The notes below the pieces were generated by a model. That model saw only the letters and a list, made by a program, of their open reading frames with translations. It was not told the DNA's origin and ran no database searches. Below, piece by piece: positions 46,483 through 56,232 of a stretch of DNA of 64,000 nt. Both the position numbers and the translations under genes were made by a program. Within the stretch, counting starts at the first letter, position 1; each line of letters starts with the position of its first letter. This stretch comes from Enterovibrio qingdaonensis (lineage in GTDB: Bacteria; Pseudomonadota; Gammaproteobacteria; Enterobacterales; Vibrionaceae), in contig NZ_JAJUBB010000022.1 of assembly GCF_028683135.1 (NCBI RefSeq), positions 1 to 64,000 on the forward strand, given 5' to 3'.

Positions 46483-47154
46483 TTAAATTGCTGTCATAGA
46501 AGAAATAGCAACGGTTGACGCACTAAACAATAATGCAAAGGCAACAAATACTTGAACGAGACTTGGTGCGACTTGCCTAAACAAATGCAGCGCCCAAACC
46601 AAGGTTCCCACCAGCACTAATCCCATGCATGCCACGATGTGTTGCACCATTGCATCGGTGACATTAAAAGAGCCAAAGATTGCCATTACTGCAGCCATCA
46701 ACATTGCTGCAACTAAACCGGCCACGGGCAATATGCGGTGGAATGCCTGAAGCCGCGAACGCGCTCTGATTAACAAAACATGCGCCGTCACTGCCCCTAC
46801 AAGTATCACTTGTAACAGCATCAGTAACGCAACCGAAAGGCTTGATTGAAACAGGGTTACGCCAAGTGATAACACACCAAATGCATTGGAAAGGTAAAGA
46901 ACTGGGATCGGCCCTGACGACTTGGTCTTGCCCGTTTTAGATCGAAGGGAAAAAATGCCTAGCGAGATAAAGGGTAACGCTGCAAACGGGTATAGCGGTG
47001 TAACTAACGCCCAGCCAATCACAAGGACCCAAAATACTTTGTGTAATCGACCTCGCTGTCCTGGACAAATATCCCCCTTCAACAGCACCAAGGTCAGTAC
47101 TAACTGCGCACCGAGAACGCCCGACAAAATTACCGAGCCAAACACATCAATCAT
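46483..47154 (-). CDS. polytopic membrane protein, unknown
   Basis: 223 residues from the ATG at 47154; the frame continues to a TTG at 47193. About seven hydrophobic segments separated by short loops, e.g. VLYLSNAFGVLSLGVTLF and LLMLLQVILVGAVTAHVLL, with basic clusters (RSKTGKTKS, RARSRLQAFHR) on the likely cytosolic side. No family motif recognised. Single gene with terminator. Confidence 0.75.
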   Translation of the reverse strand: MIDVFGSVILSGVLGAQLVLTLVLLKGDICPGQRGRLHKVFWVLVIGWALVTPLYPFAALPFISLGIFSLRSKTGKTKSSGPIPVLYLSNAFGVLSLGVTLFQSSLSVALLMLLQVILVGAVTAHVLLIRARSRLQAFHRILPVAGLVAAMLMAAVMAIFGSFNVTDAMVQHIVACMGLVLVGTLVWALHLFRQVAPSLVQVFVAFALLFSASTVAISSMTAI

Positions 47155-47469
47155 ATCGCTACCCAAAAATTTACATCGCGCAATTATACCCAAACTGTCT
47201 CAATATGCATGACTCTCTAAAGAATCGAATCAACAAATACGATACGCGTGCTGCAACTCAAGCGGTTAATCTCCTGCAATAAAAATTACAGCTCAAAGAA
47301 TATGCAACAGTGCCGATAACCTCACAGAAACAAATGTTAATTTTGCGTTCGACCGAACTTATATGTAACTGTTTTGATACTTAGTCGATTTGCCTCTAAA
47401 AATCGGCATGAAACAAATTTGAAGCCTAAACAATTACTGAACGCCAACCACATCGAAATAAGGGATGAC
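47155..47469. promoter_or_regulatory. divergent region before the diguanylate cyclase gene
   Basis: 315 bp. No coding frame with a good start; the cyclase frame is open back to a TTG at 47374. AT-rich, with TATATG (47361) as a possible -10. No operator recognised. Confidence 0.3.
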
Positions 47470-48642
47470 ATGGAGTTTTCCGTTCGCCGCTTTATCGTTT
47501 CAGTCAAAGAGTTATCAAGTGCGAAACGTCATGCAGCAAGCTTCAACACAACGAGAGCAACGTATTTAAGATCACGTATTATTGCCTTGTGTTACACATG
47601 GAGCATCCTTTGTTTTGTGTGGATTCCTGTCGATTTGCTCTTTGTCGACGCGCCAAACGGCATTCTTTTTTCTTTGCGTTTGGTGCTTGTTGCGAGCCTA
47701 CTTTTCGTCGTTAGATTTTTGCAAAGCCGTAACTCTTTACATGCTTGTCGAATGGCACTTGGCAGCATCGTAATTAGCATGAATATCTTCTATCTCGCCG
47801 CGAATCATGTACTGGGCTACCCGCACTCCATAAATAGCATTACTTATTGCTACACCCTGCTGCCTTTTGTTCAGGTGGTGATGCTAACTATTTTCCCGCT
47901 AACAATACGAGAGTCATTTAACTTAATGATTGTCACTGCATTGACGCAGGTTTATGTAGACGTGCAAAGCGGCGCCTTACTGACTCTGGATACCTTCGCG
48001 CTCTATTGGATACAAACTGTCATTGGCATCCTTGTTATATGGGCACAAACCTCCAAACTGCATATGATGATGCGACTGTACCGTCATGCAACGCTCGATC
48101 CTCTGACTGGCGTTTACAACCGAAGAATGCTGTTAACGCTTGCCAAAAGAGACTTTGAGAATACGCGTACCAAGTCTCGCCCCTATTCGGTTCTCTTAAT
48201 GGATCTCGACCGATTTAAGCGTGTTAATGATAGGTATGGTCATTCAGCGGGGGATTTAGTGCTTAAGGGGTTCACATCGGCTGTTCAGCCTGCACTGCGA
48301 AAATCAGACATTTTTGGCCGCTATGGGGGCGAAGAGTTCATTTTGTTCCTCCCAAAATGTAACGCTGAGCATGCACGTCAAGTTGCTGAACGCATCATGG
48401 AAAATGTCCGCCAACTTGAGATCAACATGGAAGGATTAGCCCAGCCTATCGAAATCACCACATCTATTGGGATCAGTACCAGCGTCTCAAAGGACGATAA
48501 TTTCTCATCACTGCTGGAAAAAGCCGACCTCGCACTGTACGAGGCAAAAAATCACGGCCGAGATTGCAGCCGTGATTATGAGGAATGTGAGCAACGAGTC
48601 GATGATAATTGCAGACGTCCATGGTTAGAGTTTGCAAATTGA
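47470..48642 (+). CDS. membrane diguanylate cyclase
   Basis: 390 residues from the ATG at 47470 (AAGGG 6 nt upstream). Six hydrophobic spans (about residues 35-205) form an uncharacterised membrane sensor, then a GGDEF domain (220-385) with DPLTGVYNRRML, MDLDRFKRVNDRYGHSAGD and the canonical RYGGEEF, so active c-di-GMP synthesis is expected. The C-terminal coding region carries, on the other strand, a terminator for the convergent MFS gene. Confidence 0.9.
   Translation: MEFSVRRFIVSVKELSSAKRHAASFNTTRATYLRSRIIALCYTWSILCFVWIPVDLLFVDAPNGILFSLRLVLVASLLFVVRFLQSRNSLHACRMALGSIVISMNIFYLAANHVLGYPHSINSITYCYTLLPFVQVVMLTIFPLTIRESFNLMIVTALTQVYVDVQSGALLTLDTFALYWIQTVIGILVIWAQTSKLHMMMRLYRHATLDPLTGVYNRRMLLTLAKRDFENTRTKSRPYSVLLMDLDRFKRVNDRYGHSAGDLVLKGFTSAVQPALRKSDIFGRYGGEEFILFLPKCNAEHARQVAERIMENVRQLEINMEGLAQPIEITTSIGISTSVSKDDNFSSLLEKADLALYEAKNHGRDCSRDYEECEQRVDDNCRRPWLEFAN
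48545..48577 (-). terminator. terminator of the MFS gene inside the cyclase coding region
   Basis: On the minus strand AATCACGGC (48577-48569) pairs with GCCGTGATT (48558-48550), followed by a run of T. It lies 78 bp past the stop of the MFS gene but within the last 35 codons of the opposite gene. Confidence 0.65.
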
Positions 48643-48654
48643 CCCAAATCTCGT

Positions 48655-49854
48655 TTAGGTGTTTTGCTCTACCAACACTGCGCTGTGTTTTGCTTTCAGT
48701 AAGTAGATCAGGAAGAACATCAACACACCTAACGTCAAAGCACCAAACGTGACCGCTGTCCAGCCGCCATACTCCCAGCAGCCGATTAAATAAAAACCGC
48801 CCAGACTGCCGCCGATATAGTAGTGGCAGAGATAAAGCGCTGTAGCGGCGGCTTTCGAATGCGTTGCTTTCCTGCTTACCCAACCATACGCTAAGGAGTG
48901 CGTAAAGAACGCGCCACCGCTAACAATCAACAGCCCCAGCACCACCGTAATTTCAGATTCTATTGAGGCAACTAAAACGCCCAACAAGGTGACAACGGTT
49001 CCCAAGTACATCCCTGATATCGGCGAGTAACGATTAGCCCAACGACCGCTAAGGCGTGATGAAAACGTCCCAGCCAAATAACAAACAAATATGGCCGACG
49101 CGATACTCACAGGAAGGTGAAACGGCTCTGCGATAAGCCGGAACGTTGTCACTGAATAAATATTGACGAATAACGCAAAGTTCAACCCGCCGATCAACAT
49201 GGCGACCCAAAGCACAGGGGTTTGCAAGTGATTCACGATGGAACTTATTTGGCTAATCAAGGAGCTCTTAGTCGGTTTGAAGTGCCGTTGATTTGGCAAC
49301 AATGCATGAACCATCAACGCCCCTACCGTTGTGAATATTGCCATCCCAACAACAGCCCCCTGCCACCCGATATGTTCGGACATAAATCCGCCCGTCAAGC
49401 GTCCAACAATCCCACCTAGCGAGTTTGCGCTGATATAGCCCCCCACCGCGACAACCAATGCAGTAGGACTGAACTCATCAGCCATATAGGCAACAGCAAC
49501 TGCGGCGAATCCCGCAAGTGCAATGCCCATTGCGCCCCGAAGCGCAACCAAACCCCAAAATGACGAAAAAAACAGGGACAAAAAGCCCACCAGCGGCATC
49601 ATCATCAAGCTCACAACGATGACAGGCCGACGACCAAACCTTTCAGACAACAGTGCCCACGGCAGCAAACTGATAGCCATTCCGAGTGTGGACGCCGCAA
49701 GCAACCAATTAACCTTGGTGGCAGACACATGAAAGCTATCGGCAAACAACGGCAACATTGGCTGGAAAAGGTAAAGATTACAAAACACCAGAAATGAGCC
49801 AAATGCTAATGCAAAAGCCGCTCGACGATATTCGGGTGTTCTCAGTTCGATCAT
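48655..49854 (-). CDS. MFS transporter (YnfM-like)
   Basis: 399 residues, 12 membrane spans. NLYLFQPMLPLFADSFHVS, GMAISLLPWALLSERFGRRPV (in part) and FFTHSLAYGWVSRKA resemble Escherichia coli YnfM and related putative exporters. Substrate unknown. The LysR gene read away from it is the likely regulator, as in ynfM-ynfL. Confidence 0.88.
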   Translation of the reverse strand: MIELRTPEYRRAAFALAFGSFLVFCNLYLFQPMLPLFADSFHVSATKVNWLLAASTLGMAISLLPWALLSERFGRRPVIVVSLMMMPLVGFLSLFFSSFWGLVALRGAMGIALAGFAAVAVAYMADEFSPTALVVAVGGYISANSLGGIVGRLTGGFMSEHIGWQGAVVGMAIFTTVGALMVHALLPNQRHFKPTKSSLISQISSIVNHLQTPVLWVAMLIGGLNFALFVNIYSVTTFRLIAEPFHLPVSIASAIFVCYLAGTFSSRLSGRWANRYSPISGMYLGTVVTLLGVLVASIESEITVVLGLLIVSGGAFFTHSLAYGWVSRKATHSKAAATALYLCHYYIGGSLGGFYLIGCWEYGGWTAVTFGALTLGVLMFFLIYLLKAKHSAVLVEQNT

Positions 49855-49971
49855 TCAGATTCGCTCAAATTAACAGGTCTGATAGTAAAATTAACAGCGA
49901 AGTTATGATAAAAGAAATATATTCATTTTATGGGTTCTAGATCTTTTTGATCTCGTTAAAGGGAAGTCAAC

Positions 49972-50841
49972 GTGGACGTTCGACAACTTAGATATTTTCT
50001 GTGTGTTGCAGAACAAAAGAACTTCACCCGTGCAGCTAAGCACCTCCATATCGCACAGCCTGCGCTCAGTGTTGCCATAAAAAAACTGGAAAGTGCCATT
50101 GGTCTACCGCTTTTTGACCGAAATGAAAAGCAAGTTCACCTGACCCATGAAGGAGAGGTGTTACGGGTGCATGCTCAACGTATTCTTCAACAAGTCCAAG
50201 ACGCAAATATGGCAATGGCGGAGCTACGAGGGCTTCAGAAAGGTGAAGTGCGCGTTGGTGTTCCCGGCATGCTTGGTTCCTATTTTTTCCCACCCATTTT
50301 GATGGGATTTAAATCGAAATATCCGGATTTAAAACTGATCGTTGTTGAAGCTGGTACGCAATCGATTCGGCAAATGCTTTTGGATGGCGAATTGGATATT
50401 GGTGTCATCCACAACCGAGACGTGCCTTCAGCATTAGAAACCAAACACCTCATCACGTCACAGATGGTCGCTGTAACAGGCCAGGAGCATCCTTTAGCAA
50501 ACCAAAAATCAATTAGCTTTCGTGCCTTTTTCGATGAAGAGCTAGTGATGTTTAAAAAGGGATACTTTCATCGAGAGTTTATTGATAGGGTCTGCAGTGA
50601 GAATAATATCGAGCCGCATCTGTCGTTTGAAACCAATTTACTCGCCATGATCTTAAACATTGTCAGGCATGGGTTTGCTATTACAGCCTTACTAGAGCTT
50701 GTTACCGAGCATGAGCCGGGCTTGGTTGCTATCCCCTTCGAAGAACCCGTCACACTCGATATTGCGATGGCATGGAGAAAGCAAGGCTACCTTTCTCTCG
50801 CTGACCGCGCGTTTATCGACTTCGTACAAGAACATAAGTAG
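49972..50841 (+). CDS. LysR-family regulator divergent from the MFS gene
   Basis: 289 residues starting at a GTG, 6 nt after GGGAA. HTH in residues 1-60 (LRYFLCVAEQKNFTRAAKHL in part; HIAQPALSVAIKKLE), effector domain from about 90 (VRVGVPGMLGSYFFPPIL). Expected to regulate the divergent exporter; inducer unknown. Confidence 0.9.
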   Translation: MDVRQLRYFLCVAEQKNFTRAAKHLHIAQPALSVAIKKLESAIGLPLFDRNEKQVHLTHEGEVLRVHAQRILQQVQDANMAMAELRGLQKGEVRVGVPGMLGSYFFPPILMGFKSKYPDLKLIVVEAGTQSIRQMLLDGELDIGVIHNRDVPSALETKHLITSQMVAVTGQEHPLANQKSISFRAFFDEELVMFKKGYFHREFIDRVCSENNIEPHLSFETNLLAMILNIVRHGFAITALLELVTEHEPGLVAIPFEEPVTLDIAMAWRKQGYLSLADRAFIDFVQEHK

Positions 50842-50849
50842 GGACATCA

Positions 50850-51386
50850 TTGAATACCTTTTCCATCGGCAGTCCTACTGCCACGTTTAACGTCTACGTA
50901 AAAAAAGCAGCCCCTCTCGCAGAATTACTGGGCCAAGAGCCCGAGTTTGGCTCGACGACCTCATTACGAATAGGTGACATTAAGTCGTTAGGCGACCTAG
51001 GGGGAAACGGTTGGCGCAAGGTGTTTAATGTCTATGCAAAACTGCTGTTTGATTTGCCAAAATCGTCTCAATGGCACCCTCAAAATTTGACGACTTGGCA
51101 ACGCTTTAGAGACGAAACCCTTCTCCAATCTCATTCAGCAACGGCATTACACTTTGGTTCTGTCTCTGAGGGGCAATTTGAAGGCAACCAAGTCATTCAC
51201 ATTATTGCGGGGCGAACCCATGCCACTAAACTCGGTATCGCTGAGCAGTGTGTCTGGCTAGACCATGAGTTCGCCAAACATCCGAATAAACCCATTCTGA
51301 TTTGCCCGTACTTTGATTATCGGCAGTTGTCGAATGTCAAAATACAGCATCTCGCGACGCTAATAACCGCGATAGAGCACGGCTAA
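50850..51386 (+). CDS. conserved-looking protein of unknown function
   Basis: 178 residues, opening with a TTG at 50850 that has AGGGA 5 nt upstream and no nearer ATG or GTG alternative; 8 bp after the LysR stop, so probably co-transcribed. Soluble, mixed helix/strand, with GGNGWRKVFNVYAKLLFDLP as the most distinctive block and IHIIAGRTHATKLG. No nuclease, kinase or binding motif recognised; it may belong to a Vibrionaceae-limited DUF. The linkage to a LysR-MFS pair gives no clear clue. Confidence 0.75.
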   Translation: MNTFSIGSPTATFNVYVKKAAPLAELLGQEPEFGSTTSLRIGDIKSLGDLGGNGWRKVFNVYAKLLFDLPKSSQWHPQNLTTWQRFRDETLLQSHSATALHFGSVSEGQFEGNQVIHIIAGRTHATKLGIAEQCVWLDHEFAKHPNKPILICPYFDYRQLSNVKIQHLATLITAIEHG

Positions 51387-51518
51387 ATGTCAATTCCACG
51401 CAAGTATCGGTTTTCAAACTTGTTTCTATGCACTACAACTTGTTAGGGTAACGTTGCAAATACGATAATATTCCCGCTTTCAAGAGCGGAAAGTTCGCCA
51501 TTCAGGGACGGATATATA

Positions 51519-52505
51519 ATGAAAACCACGCTTTTGCTCACCTGTTTCTCCATCTTGCCACTTTGTGCCTCTGCTGGCCTCGCTGAACGTGGAGGCTTAA
51601 CCGGTGAAATATCAGTTCTCGGTGGCATCGCCTCAACCGACTCTAATCTCTCCACGAATGCCAATGACACGAAAACAGGCTCATTGAACACGGAAGGTAG
51701 CAGAGAGAGTGATGCTATTTTCGGCCCCCTTGGCAACGCAAAGTTTACGTTTGGCGAAGGACTGGATAAACAGATCTTCGTTGGAACATCTCGCGAGGAC
51801 ATTGCCATTGGCATTGTTGCTCTGGAGGTTGGCTACAAACAAGAGCTGAAATCTGGAACACAAATTTCCGTTTCCTACTTACCAACTTTGTTAGCAGAGG
51901 ACGTATGGGCTGATCCATTTCTGATAGGTTCGCCAAGAACAGAAACAGAGAAAACGGGCAACGCTTACCGCCTCCAACTTGACCGCATCGCAGGCTCAAT
52001 GTGGTCACTCGATATGGCATATGCACAAACCGAGTTCGACAATGAACAAAGTGGCTCAAGCCTTGGTTTAACAGCGCAACAACAGCAAACATTGGCTCGC
52101 GAAGGTGACACTTTTTACTCCAAATTGAGCTACCGACAGTTTTTAGGCAAAGGGTTGGGTGTGACGCCAGCGTTTGTCTATTTAAAGCATGATGCAGACG
52201 GCGATGCCATGTCTCACCAAACCTTCGGTGGAGAGCTCACTTACTTTAGCTTTTTAGGCCGCAATAAAATCGTCCTGACTGGTAGCTTTAACTACCGAGA
52301 TTACGACGCCGTCAACCCTGCGTTTGGTATCGCACGAAATGACAACGAATACAGCGCGTTTTTAGCGTACGAATACGCGCACCTCTTTGAGATACATCCT
52401 TTGTCTCTGATTTCACTGGCTGGATACAGCCACATCGATTCAAATATTGCGTTTTACAACGAAAGCCAATACCTACTTTCTTTGGGTATAACCTACCGAT
52501 TCTAA
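51519..52505 (+). CDS. DUF2860 outer-membrane beta-barrel protein
   Basis: 328 residues with a signal peptide cut after CASA (residue 19). Alternating aromatic/polar strands and a final Phe (ITYRF) mark an outer-membrane barrel; SGGIAS-like GEISVLGGIASTDSN and FGGELTYFSFLGRNKIV fit DUF2860, a Vibrionaceae-typical family. Loops are Asp/Asn-rich. Function unknown; probably a porin-like or structural barrel. A hairpin CCGCT-TTCAAG-AGCGG lies in its leader (51474-51489). Confidence 0.85.
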   Translation: MKTTLLLTCFSILPLCASAGLAERGGLTGEISVLGGIASTDSNLSTNANDTKTGSLNTEGSRESDAIFGPLGNAKFTFGEGLDKQIFVGTSREDIAIGIVALEVGYKQELKSGTQISVSYLPTLLAEDVWADPFLIGSPRTETEKTGNAYRLQLDRIAGSMWSLDMAYAQTEFDNEQSGSSLGLTAQQQQTLAREGDTFYSKLSYRQFLGKGLGVTPAFVYLKHDADGDAMSHQTFGGELTYFSFLGRNKIVLTGSFNYRDYDAVNPAFGIARNDNEYSAFLAYEYAHLFEIHPLSLISLAGYSHIDSNIAFYNESQYLLSLGITYRF

Positions 52506-52507
52506 GT

Positions 52508-52536
52508 AAAAAAGCCGCATTTCATCGAAATGCGGC
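52508..52536 (-). terminator. terminator-like hairpin facing the minus strand
   Basis: GCCGCATTTC-ATC-GAAATGCGGC (52514-52536). Six A precede it, which is a T-run only on the minus strand; the plus-strand tail is ACCTCTTTC. It may end DUF2860 weakly or stop antisense transcription. Confidence 0.5.
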
Positions 52537-52603
52537 ACCTCTTTCTCAAAAACCTTGCAAAATTGGAGGTTTAATCGTTCTGGCTCTCGCCTGCTCAAGC
52601 CGC

Positions 52604-52609
52604 TATAAT
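52604..52609 (+). promoter_or_regulatory. -10 element of the ygiQ promoter
   Basis: Perfect TATAAT 29 bp before the ATG; the -35 at 17 bp (TGGCTC) is poor. Confidence 0.45.
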
Positions 52610-52637
52610 TGCCGCCTTGCGAGAAAGAGGTTAAAAA

Positions 52638-54941
52638 ATGCGCAATTCTGTTACTCCAATAAACGAATACCAACCATACTGGGCTGAGTGCTACGGTACC
52701 GCTCCTTTTCTGCCAACCAGCAGAGAGGAAATGGACCAACTCGGTTGGGATAGCTGTGACATCATCATCGTCACTGGCGACGCATATGTCGATCACCCAA
52801 GCTTTGGTATGGCTGTCATCGGTCGTGTACTGGAAGCGCAAGGTTTCCGCGTCGGTATTATCGCTCAACCAGACTGGCAGGATAAAAGCGCATTTATGGC
52901 GCTAGGCCAACCTAACCTATTCTTTGGCGTTACCGCGGGTAACATGGACTCCATGATTAACCGTTACACCGCCGACAGAAAACCTCGTCATGACGATGCC
53001 TACACACCAGGTAATGAAGGCGGTAAACGCCCTGATCGTGCTGTGTTGTTGTACTCTCAACGTTGTCGCGAAGCATATAAAGAGACACCGATTGTATTGG
53101 GTGGTATTGAAGCCAGCCTTCGTCGTCTCGCACACTACGATTATTGGTCAGACAAAGTCCGTCGTTCAGTCCTTTGTGATGCCAAAGCTGACATTCTGTT
53201 ATTTGGTAATGCCGAGCGTGCATTAATTGATGTTGCTCATCGCCTATCTCGCGGTGAAGATGTGAGCACAATGACACGTATTCCGGGTACAGCAGTCATG
53301 CTGAAAAGTGCACCGGAAGAAATGACAGAGATTGATAGCTCGCGCATCGACAAACCTGGCAAGGCCATGGCGATGCTAAATCCGTATGCCACGGATTCTG
53401 CATGTGCAACCAACAAAGAAGAAGACAAACCCGCGAAACCCGTGATGGTTCGTCCTTCTCGCCACGATGCCGAAAACAGCTATGTGCGTATCCCTTCATT
53501 CGAGAAGCTGGTGAACGACCGCATTCTTTATGCACATGCTAGCCGTGTTATGCACTTGGAAACCAACCCTTATTCTGCACGCGCTTTGATTCAAAAACAC
53601 GGTGAGCGCGAGTTGTGGGTCAACACACCACCAATCCCACTAACGACGGAAGAAATGGACTATGTGTTCGGCTTGCCATTCGCACGTGTTCCTCACCCTC
53701 GTTATGGCGATGCAAAAATCCCTGCGTATGAAATGATCAAAACATCGGTCAACATCATGCGTGGTTGTTTTGGTGGTTGTTCTTTCTGTTCGATTACCGA
53801 ACACGAAGGCCGTATCATCCAAAACCGTTCTCAGGATTCCATCTTGAGTGAGATTCAAGAGATCAAAGAGAAAGTACCGGGCTTTACCGGTGTGATCTCT
53901 GACCTTGGTGGCCCAACAGCAAACATGTACCGTCTTGGCTGTTCAGACCCACGTGCAGAGAAAAATTGCCGTCGTCCTTCATGTGTGTTCCCAAAAATTT
54001 GTGAAAAGCTAAACACTGATCACAAGCACACTATCGATCTCTATCGCGAAGTGCGCAGCATGCAAGGCGTGAAGAAAGTCGTTATCGCATCAGGTGTTCG
54101 CTACGATTTGGCTATCGAATCACCAGAGTATGTGAAAGAACTCGTGACACACCACGTCGGTGGCTACCTAAAAATTGCACCTGAACATACCGAGAAAGGC
54201 ACATTAGATCTGATGATGAAACCAGGCATGGGTTCGTATCATCGTTTTAAAGAGCTTTTTGAAAAGTACTCAAAAGAAGCAGGCAAGAAGCAATACCTGA
54301 TCCCTTATTTCATTGCAGCGCACCCGGGTTGTACCGATGAAGATATGATGAATCTGGCGTTGTGGCTGAAGGAAAACGACTTCCGCTGCGATCAGGTACA
54401 GAACTTCTACCCATCACCAATGTGTAACGCAACGGCCATGTACCATGCGGAAACAAACCCATTGAAACGCGTTAAGTACAAGAAGCGTGAAGATCTGTTT
54501 GTTGCCAAAGGCGAACGCCAGCGTCGTTTGCACAAAGCCTTCTTGCGTTATCATGATCCAGCAAACTGGCCGTTGCTTCGTGAAGCGTTGGTGGATATGG
54601 GTAAACGTCACCTAATTGGTGATCGTCCAGGTTGTCTGGTACCTCGCGAAGGCAGCGAAGAAGAAATGATGGCAATGACTCAACGTCGTGGCTCTAGCCG
54701 TCACGGTGCTAAGCACTTTGCAACCAAGCATCCAAATCAACCAGATATTCGCAAACCACAGGCACGCGGCAAAAATGGCAAGCCTGCTGGCAATGCACCA
54801 ACAGGTTCCAACGGCAAAGGTAAACCTGCCATTAATAAAGGCGGGAAACCGAAGGTTTCTAGCAACAACGGTAACAAGCCAATAGGTGGTGGGAAAAAAC
54901 GCCCGTCATCAGGCGGTAGAAACCGACCTGCAGCCCGATAG
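52638..54941 (+). CDS. ygiQ: YgiQ-family radical SAM protein
   Basis: 767 residues. An N-terminal domain (about 1-300, including [10 protein letters not shown] and [14 protein letters not shown]) precedes a radical-SAM core with [16 protein letters not shown] (CX3CX2C) near residue 376 and a DUF3362-type C-terminal domain with [10 protein letters not shown]. The last 90 residues are a low-complexity Lys/Gly/Asn/Pro/Arg tail, likely disordered and perhaps RNA-binding. Family function is unknown. Confidence 0.93.
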   Translation: MRNSVTPINEYQPYWAECYGTAPFLPTSREEMDQLGWDSCDIIIVTGDAYVDHPSFGMAVIGRVLEAQGFRVGIIAQPDWQDKSAFMALGQPNLFFGVTAGNMDSMINRYTADRKPRHDDAYTPGNEGGKRPDRAVLLYSQRCREAYKETPIVLGGIEASLRRLAHYDYWSDKVRRSVLCDAKADILLFGNAERALIDVAHRLSRGEDVSTMTRIPGTAVMLKSAPEEMTEIDSSRIDKPGKAMAMLNPYATDSACATNKEEDKPAKPVMVRPSRHDAENSYVRIPSFEKLVNDRILYAHASRVMHLETNPYSARALIQKHGERELWVNTPPIPLTTEEMDYVFGLPFARVPHPRYGDAKIPAYEMIKTSVNIMRGCFGGCSFCSITEHEGRIIQNRSQDSILSEIQEIKEKVPGFTGVISDLGGPTANMYRLGCSDPRAEKNCRRPSCVFPKICEKLNTDHKHTIDLYREVRSMQGVKKVVIASGVRYDLAIESPEYVKELVTHHVGGYLKIAPEHTEKGTLDLMMKPGMGSYHRFKELFEKYSKEAGKKQYLIPYFIAAHPGCTDEDMMNLALWLKENDFRCDQVQNFYPSPMCNATAMYHAETNPLKRVKYKKREDLFVAKGERQRRLHKAFLRYHDPANWPLLREALVDMGKRHLIGDRPGCLVPREGSEEEMMAMTQRRGSSRHGAKHFATKHPNQPDIRKPQARGKNGKPAGNAPTGSNGKGKPAINKGGKPKVSSNNGNKPIGGGKKRPSSGGRNRPAAR

Positions 54942-54945
54942 CATC

Positions 54946-54976
54946 AAAAAAAGCGAACCCAATGGTTCGCTTTTTC
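54946..54976 (+). terminator. terminator of ygiQ
   Basis: AAAAAAGCGAACC...GGTTCGCTTTTT with T-tail, just after the stop. Confidence 0.9.
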
Positions 54977-55007
54977 TTTCTTGCCGATAAGGCTTTCAAA
55001 CGCGACG

Positions 55008-55163
55008 CTAACGCAAAAGTTCAGACACCACGAGCGAGAGAAATGCGATACCCGCGACAATGCCCATCCCAATCACAACTTTCTTTTGCGATTTTTCATC
55101 AAGGAATTTTGCGGCAAGAAATCCCAGAACGATGAGCCCGACAATAAATGTAATCTTAACCAT
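55008..55163 (-). CDS. 51-residue membrane mini-protein
   Basis: Start ATG ATG at 55166/55163 after GGAGAG; the second ATG has the better spacing. The protein MVKITFIVGLIVLGFLAAKF... has two hydrophobic helices (about 3-19 and 29-48) joined by the charged turn DEKSQKK and ends SELLR. Two-helix hairpin of the inner membrane; no family recognised. Good ribosome site and hydrophobic periodicity support reality. Confidence 0.7.
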   Translation of the reverse strand: MVKITFIVGLIVLGFLAAKFLDEKSQKKVVIGMGIVAGIAFLSLVVSELLR

Positions 55164-55497
55164 CATTCTCTCCTAACCAAGCAACGCTTTGATTATTAAC
55201 GTTATCACATGACAGATAAACACGCGACCAAACAGCCTTGGAAATGCAATGTGACACATAGTTGCCCTTCCCAGTCTTAACTACGTTTGGCAGCTTGTTG
55301 ATGGATTACCTACCCTAAAAGCAAATGCTTATGTCCAAACAACCTGAAAATGCAGAAATCAGGGGGTTTAGGTGTATGTTCGGGCCGGTTTTTCGCATTT
55401 CCGCATCGTTGAGTAACTATGTGTTCACGTTTGCTCTTGATACGCGTTATCTGAATAAGCTCCCTACGAATAAAAACGTAGAAAGGAAGGTTATGTT
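55164..55497 (+). promoter_or_regulatory. upstream region of aqpZ
   Basis: 334 bp without a gene. Holds the promoters of the mini-protein (minus) and aqpZ (plus) and copy B of the hairpin repeat. No osmotic-response operator recognised. Confidence 0.35.
55333..55376. repeat. dispersed hairpin repeat, copy B
   Basis: GTCCAAACAACCTGA (55333-55347) and TCAGGGGGTTTAGGT (55359-55373) can pair at 10 of 15 positions. It shares AAACAACCTGAA and general layout with copy A at 46341; arms are more decayed. Confidence 0.4.
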
Positions 55498-56190
55498 ATG
55501 TTGAAAAAGCTAACAGCAGAATTTATTGGCACTTTTTGGCTAGTCCTTGGGGGTTGTGGCAGCGCAGTATTCGCTGCAGGATTCCCAGAGCTAGGTATTG
55601 GCTTTCTGGGTGTGGCGTTCGCGTTCGGTTTAACGGTGCTGACAATGGCTTATGCCATTGGCCACATTTCGGGGTGCCACCTCAACCCTGCTGTGTCTAT
55701 TGGCCTTTGGGCCGGCGGCCGGTTTCCGACCACTGAGTTACTCCCTTATATTGTCGCGCAAGTCGCTGGTGCCATCGTGGGTGCATTCACGGTATATATC
55801 ATCGCGAGCGGTCAACCCGGCTTTGATCTGGCCGGCGGGCTAGCATCCAACGGATACGGTGCTCACTCTCCGGGTGGATACAGCATGCAAGCAGGGTTTA
55901 TTACCGAAGTAGTAATGACCTTTATGTTCCTCATTGTCATTCTAGGTGCAACGCATCATCTCGCTAACCCCGGATTTGCAGGACTTGCTATTGGTCTTTC
56001 CCTTACTTTGATTCACCTTATCAGTATTCCGGTAACCAATACGTCGGTAAACCCGGCGAGAAGTACCGGCCCTGCACTGATTGTCGGTGATTGGGCAATG
56101 GCTCAACTGTGGATGTTTTGGGTCGCACCCATCATTGGTGCTCTCATTGCAGGTGTCGTTTATCGCTGGTTAAGTCCAAACGAAGAATAG
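55498..56190 (+). CDS. aqpZ: aquaporin Z
   Basis: 230 residues, six membrane helices and two NPA half-helices: [11 protein letters not shown] and [12 protein letters not shown]. His in helix 5 (LTLIHLISI) and Arg after the second NPA complete a water-selective filter, so AqpZ rather than a glycerol facilitator. AAAGGAAGG precedes the start region. Single gene in the inner membrane. Confidence 0.95.
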   Translation: MLKKLTAEFIGTFWLVLGGCGSAVFAAGFPELGIGFLGVAFAFGLTVLTMAYAIGHISGCHLNPAVSIGLWAGGRFPTTELLPYIVAQVAGAIVGAFTVYIIASGQPGFDLAGGLASNGYGAHSPGGYSMQAGFITEVVMTFMFLIVILGATHHLANPGFAGLAIGLSLTLIHLISIPVTNTSVNPARSTGPALIVGDWAMAQLWMFWVAPIIGALIAGVVYRWLSPNEE

Positions 56191-56204
56191 CGTTATACCC
56201 CACC

Positions 56205-56232
56205 TAAAGCCCCATATCTCGGGGCTTTATTC
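56205..56232. terminator. bidirectional terminator aqpZ / PhnB-like gene
   Basis: TAAAGCCCC (56205-56213) and GGGGCTTTA (56221-56229) with ATT tail, between convergent genes. Confidence 0.8.
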
